In this document: in pieces, positions 63,612 to 64,000 of the stretch
Layout of the letters: the number at the start of each line of letters is the position of its first letter
Numbering within the stretch: the first letter of the stretch is position 1
NCBI GenBank assembly: GCA_965221625.1
Contig: OZ244903.1
Coordinates: 2,197,558-2,261,557, forward strand
Length of the DNA stretch: 64,000 nt
Direction: 5' to 3'
From: Bin127 sp965221625
Lineage (GTDB): Bacteria > Chloroflexota > Dehalococcoidia > Lucifugimonadales > Lucifugimonadaceae
Translations under genes and position numbers: made by a program
Notes under the pieces: generated by a model
Database searches by the model: none
The model's input: only the letters and a program-made list of their open reading frames with translations
What the model was told of the DNA's origin: nothing

Positions 63612-64000
63612 TTAGGGGTTCGGTGATGAGCCTGGTTCTCGAGATTCGGTGTCGGGTGCTTCGCGCTCAATGAACTCTAGCCACTGCTCCGCCGTCTCAA
63701 TCACTCGCGGCAACTTCGGGTCTTCGGAAAGCGAGAGTGCCTCCTCCAAGTCCCATTTCGCCTCGGCGAAGTTCCTAGAACGGGCCAACAGGACGCCACG
63801 ATCAAGATAGAACGATGCCCTCGCCGGCTGCAACTCGATCGCCTTCGTGAAGTCGTCATACGCAGCCTGTCCATCGATACGGATATCTCGGAAATACCGT
63901 CCTCGCCACCAATAGACACCACCATCATCGGGTGCCAGAGATATCGCGCGATTGAAACCAGTCTCCGCCTCGGAGTACTCGCCGTCGTTCGCGCGCACGC
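63612..64000 (-). CDS. TPR-repeat protein, 5' end outside the window
   Basis: Reading leftward from the window edge gives at least 129 codons without a start that can be trusted; a GTG at the very edge is more likely internal. Two to three tetratricopeptide repeats are visible (YSEAETGFNRAISLAPDDG, AAYDDFTKAIELQPAR, FAEAKWDLEEALSL). Such repeats mediate protein contacts. The C-terminus ends with an acidic, Pro-rich tail. Function unknown. Confidence 0.8.
   Translation of the reverse strand, partial: VRANDGEYSEAETGFNRAISLAPDDGGVYWWRGRYFRDIRIDGQAAYDDFTKAIELQPARASFYLDRGVLLARSRNFAEAKWDLEEALSLSEDPKLPRVIETAEQWLEFIEREAPDTESREPGSSPNP

Overview
The window is a gene-dense bacterial chromosome segment with short gaps, many 4-17 base overlaps between genes, no rRNA or tRNA gene and no transposase. 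The best guess for the organism is a Chloroflexota lineage, perhaps marine Dehalococcoidia/SAR202. This is inferred from the RuvCAB and DnaG-RpoD arrangement, a DnaG zinc finger of CxxxC type, lipoproteins with Pro/Thr/Ala-rich stalks, HemQ, and a set of small-molecule catabolic genes. No marker gene proves it. TTG start codons are frequent and several are supported by a Shine-Dalgarno sequence.

Layout. 1-3.4 kb: the start of an acyl-CoA dehydrogenase gene (cut by the window edge), then ruvC-ruvA-ruvB. 3.4-8.8 kb: a heterodimeric ABC exporter with one degenerate ATP site, a GNAT acetyltransferase and a zinc-ribbon DUF2628 membrane protein. 8.9-12.4 kb: a DapA-fold protein, an AIR-synthase-like protein and a membrane-anchored protein with a Pro/Thr stalk. 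12.5-16.5 kb: a complete ferric-iron type importer (fbpABC-like) with a recognisable promoter and operator candidate. 16.5-25 kb: a four-gene operon of two giant FtsX/MacB-type permeases and two ATPases, one carrying an AbrB-like tail. 25.3-28.7 kb: a NucS-like nuclease, an HtrA-like lipoprotein protease probably started at CTG, and an SDR protein lacking the usual catalytic lysine.

28.7-33 kb: dnaG-rpoD. The primary sigma factor has a large insertion made of ~50-residue tandem repeats, the most distinctive feature in the window. 33-38 kb: a metallocofactor group (siroheme sulfite/nitrite reductase, HemQ, 7Fe ferredoxin, A-type Fe-S carrier), a sugar-phosphate isomerase-like protein and an Lrp/AsnC regulator. 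38-45 kb: bioY, aspS, then tig-clpP-clpX-thiS with a perfect 17-base palindrome upstream. 44.9-50.1 kb: an oligopeptide-type ABC importer (binding protein and two permeases, no ATPases) with a cupredoxin-like lipoprotein. 50.4-64 kb: an accessory metabolic region with SDRs, a CinA-like/nucleotidyltransferase overlapping pair, nitroreductase, SRPBCC protein, kinase-like phosphotransferase, FIST protein, aminomutase-type aminotransferase, VOC protein, methyltransferase-like protein, formamidase, DUF805 protein, panB, NIPSNAP, a 2-hydroxyacid dehydrogenase and a partial TPR protein.

The core genes (ruv, dnaG, rpoD, aspS, tig, clpP, clpX) look ordinary in content. Novelty lies in domain additions (sigma repeats, AbrB-tailed ATPase, cysteine clusters), altered active sites and candidate operators. 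Everything here was read by eye; no database search was run.
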